From Ficedula albicollis (Eukaryota; Chordata; Aves; Passeriformes; Muscicapidae), in the NCBI RefSeq assembly GCF_000247815.1, contig NC_021673.1, forward strand, positions 36,719,194 to 36,783,193: DNA of 64,000 nucleotides, in the 5' to 3' direction. Shown in pieces: positions 62,887 through 64,000 of this stretch. Under the pieces are notes generated by a model that made no database searches, had not been told where the DNA came from, and was given only the letters and a program-made list of their open reading frames with translations. The translations under genes were made by a program, and so were the position numbers. Position 1 is the first letter of the stretch; the number at the start of each line of letters is the position of its first letter.

Positions 62887-64000
62887 TTCAGATCAATGGA
62901 TCAAACAACCTAATATCCAATCCTTTAGAAGTAGAATCAGTTTTTGTATAGAAAGAGCTTCCCTACATTTCCTGCAGTGAAGTTTCTTCTTATCTCTTCA
63001 GACATAAATATAAATATTCATGCACTTCAGAAAGTACTTAATTCTTTACCAAAATAACTCCTGGACATTCCCATATGGTAGTGCTGCACTCTGTTTCCTC
63101 CTTTAATAACATCTCACTAAAAATTGATCAGACTTAGTGTTTCACAAGCTTTGTCTCTTGTTAATACACCACCACATATATTGGCCTGTGCTATTCACAA
63201 AATGTCCTTCTAAAAACCAATTCCTGGACTTTCTTACATGCAAGACACTTCAGCTCCACATTAAAAGCTGATGCATAGATGCAAGTTCTGAGCAGCCACA
63301 ACCTGCTCCTGTTTGTTCATCAAAAACATTCCCCTCAAAACCAGAATTGTTCAGAATCTTGTTGCCATTTTTCAGATGTGAAAAAATTTCAATTAACTGA
63401 ACACATTATAAAGCAATAGTCTCATATGACTCATCATTTCATCAGGCTGGTCACACACGAAATGGGGGTTCCTGTTTGTGGTAAAAACATTTAGAAAGTT
63501 TAGTACAGAGGCTATCTAGAAGCAGAAAGCAACACAGCACACTGAGATGCACATTGGACAAAAATCCAAACACAGGTTAAAGGAGAAAGAAACTTCTTGC
63601 TCTCATTAGAAAGCTGTATTTTATTAGAAGTACATGGGTAAACAAATAGAGAAGATAAGAATTACCATCAATCTCTGAGGATACACACTGTATTTTTCTC
63701 ATCCATACTTTCGAAAAATGTATTTACATATACCTTGCACAAAATGAAAACATACAAATTAAAACCACTAACAATCTCACATGCCTCTATCTCTAATTAC
63801 AAAAGCTCTCAGTTCTTAGTAAAGACAAGTACTATTATTGTTATTTAAATGTGTAATAAAAATTCTTTTATTAGAAGTTAGCAGTAGAAGGGTCTGAAGG
63901 CACACACAGCTTGTTTTGTGGTTTATGTCCAGCCTGAGTTCACCAGTGCTTTGTGAAATCTCACTGCCCCTCGCTTGCCCAATACAAGATCTCTTGGCCT

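Overview
The window reads as intronic and exonic DNA from a bird nuclear genome. The evidence is an AT-rich, low-repeat sequence, a 5'-truncated CR1 LINE of the avian type, and a split gene whose exons encode an almost unchanged vertebrate protein. The species cannot be told from the sequence. One gene fills the window on the minus strand: ANKRD28, the ankyrin-repeat regulatory subunit A of protein phosphatase 6. I could place 25 coding exons with GT-AG borders between 50173 and 1654. They join in one frame without a stop (2764 coding bases, about 921 codons, about 27 ankyrin repeats). The start-codon exon(s) must lie beyond 64000, and the last exon with the C-terminal tail and 3' UTR must lie before position 1.

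Layout from high to low coordinate (5' to 3' of the gene): 50174-64000 is part of a long 5' intron. One exon lies at 50095-50173, followed by a 10.7 kb intron, then exons at 39.4, 36.0-35.1, 31.9, 30.7, 24.7, 23.1, 22.6, 20.1, 18.1, 16.2, 12.4, 11.7 (a 27-bp microexon), 10.8 and 9.5 kb. A dense 3' cluster of exons sits between 7.9 and 4.06 kb, with the last one at 1.7 kb. No second gene, RNA gene or CRISPR was found. The open frames on either strand outside the exons look incidental.

Three things stand out besides the gene. First, the introns hold about twenty short direct duplications, with periods of about 22 to about 540 bp. Copies are often 95-99% alike and some are nested or triplicated. 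Second, one of these duplications, at 19360-20161 beside a gap of Ns, carries a complete ANKRD28 exon; a transcript with both copies would be out of frame, so it is probably a false duplication in the assembly. Third, three pure poly-G tracts (977, 180 and 112 bases) sit inside a CA/TA microsatellite or between two poly-A runs and look like sequencing or assembly artefacts. A decayed copy of the exon at 24620-24698 appears about 1 kb upstream in the same intron, which suggests an old exon duplication. I see no evidence for a new biological system. The most useful leads are the exon relic, the duplication density and the suspect exon copy.
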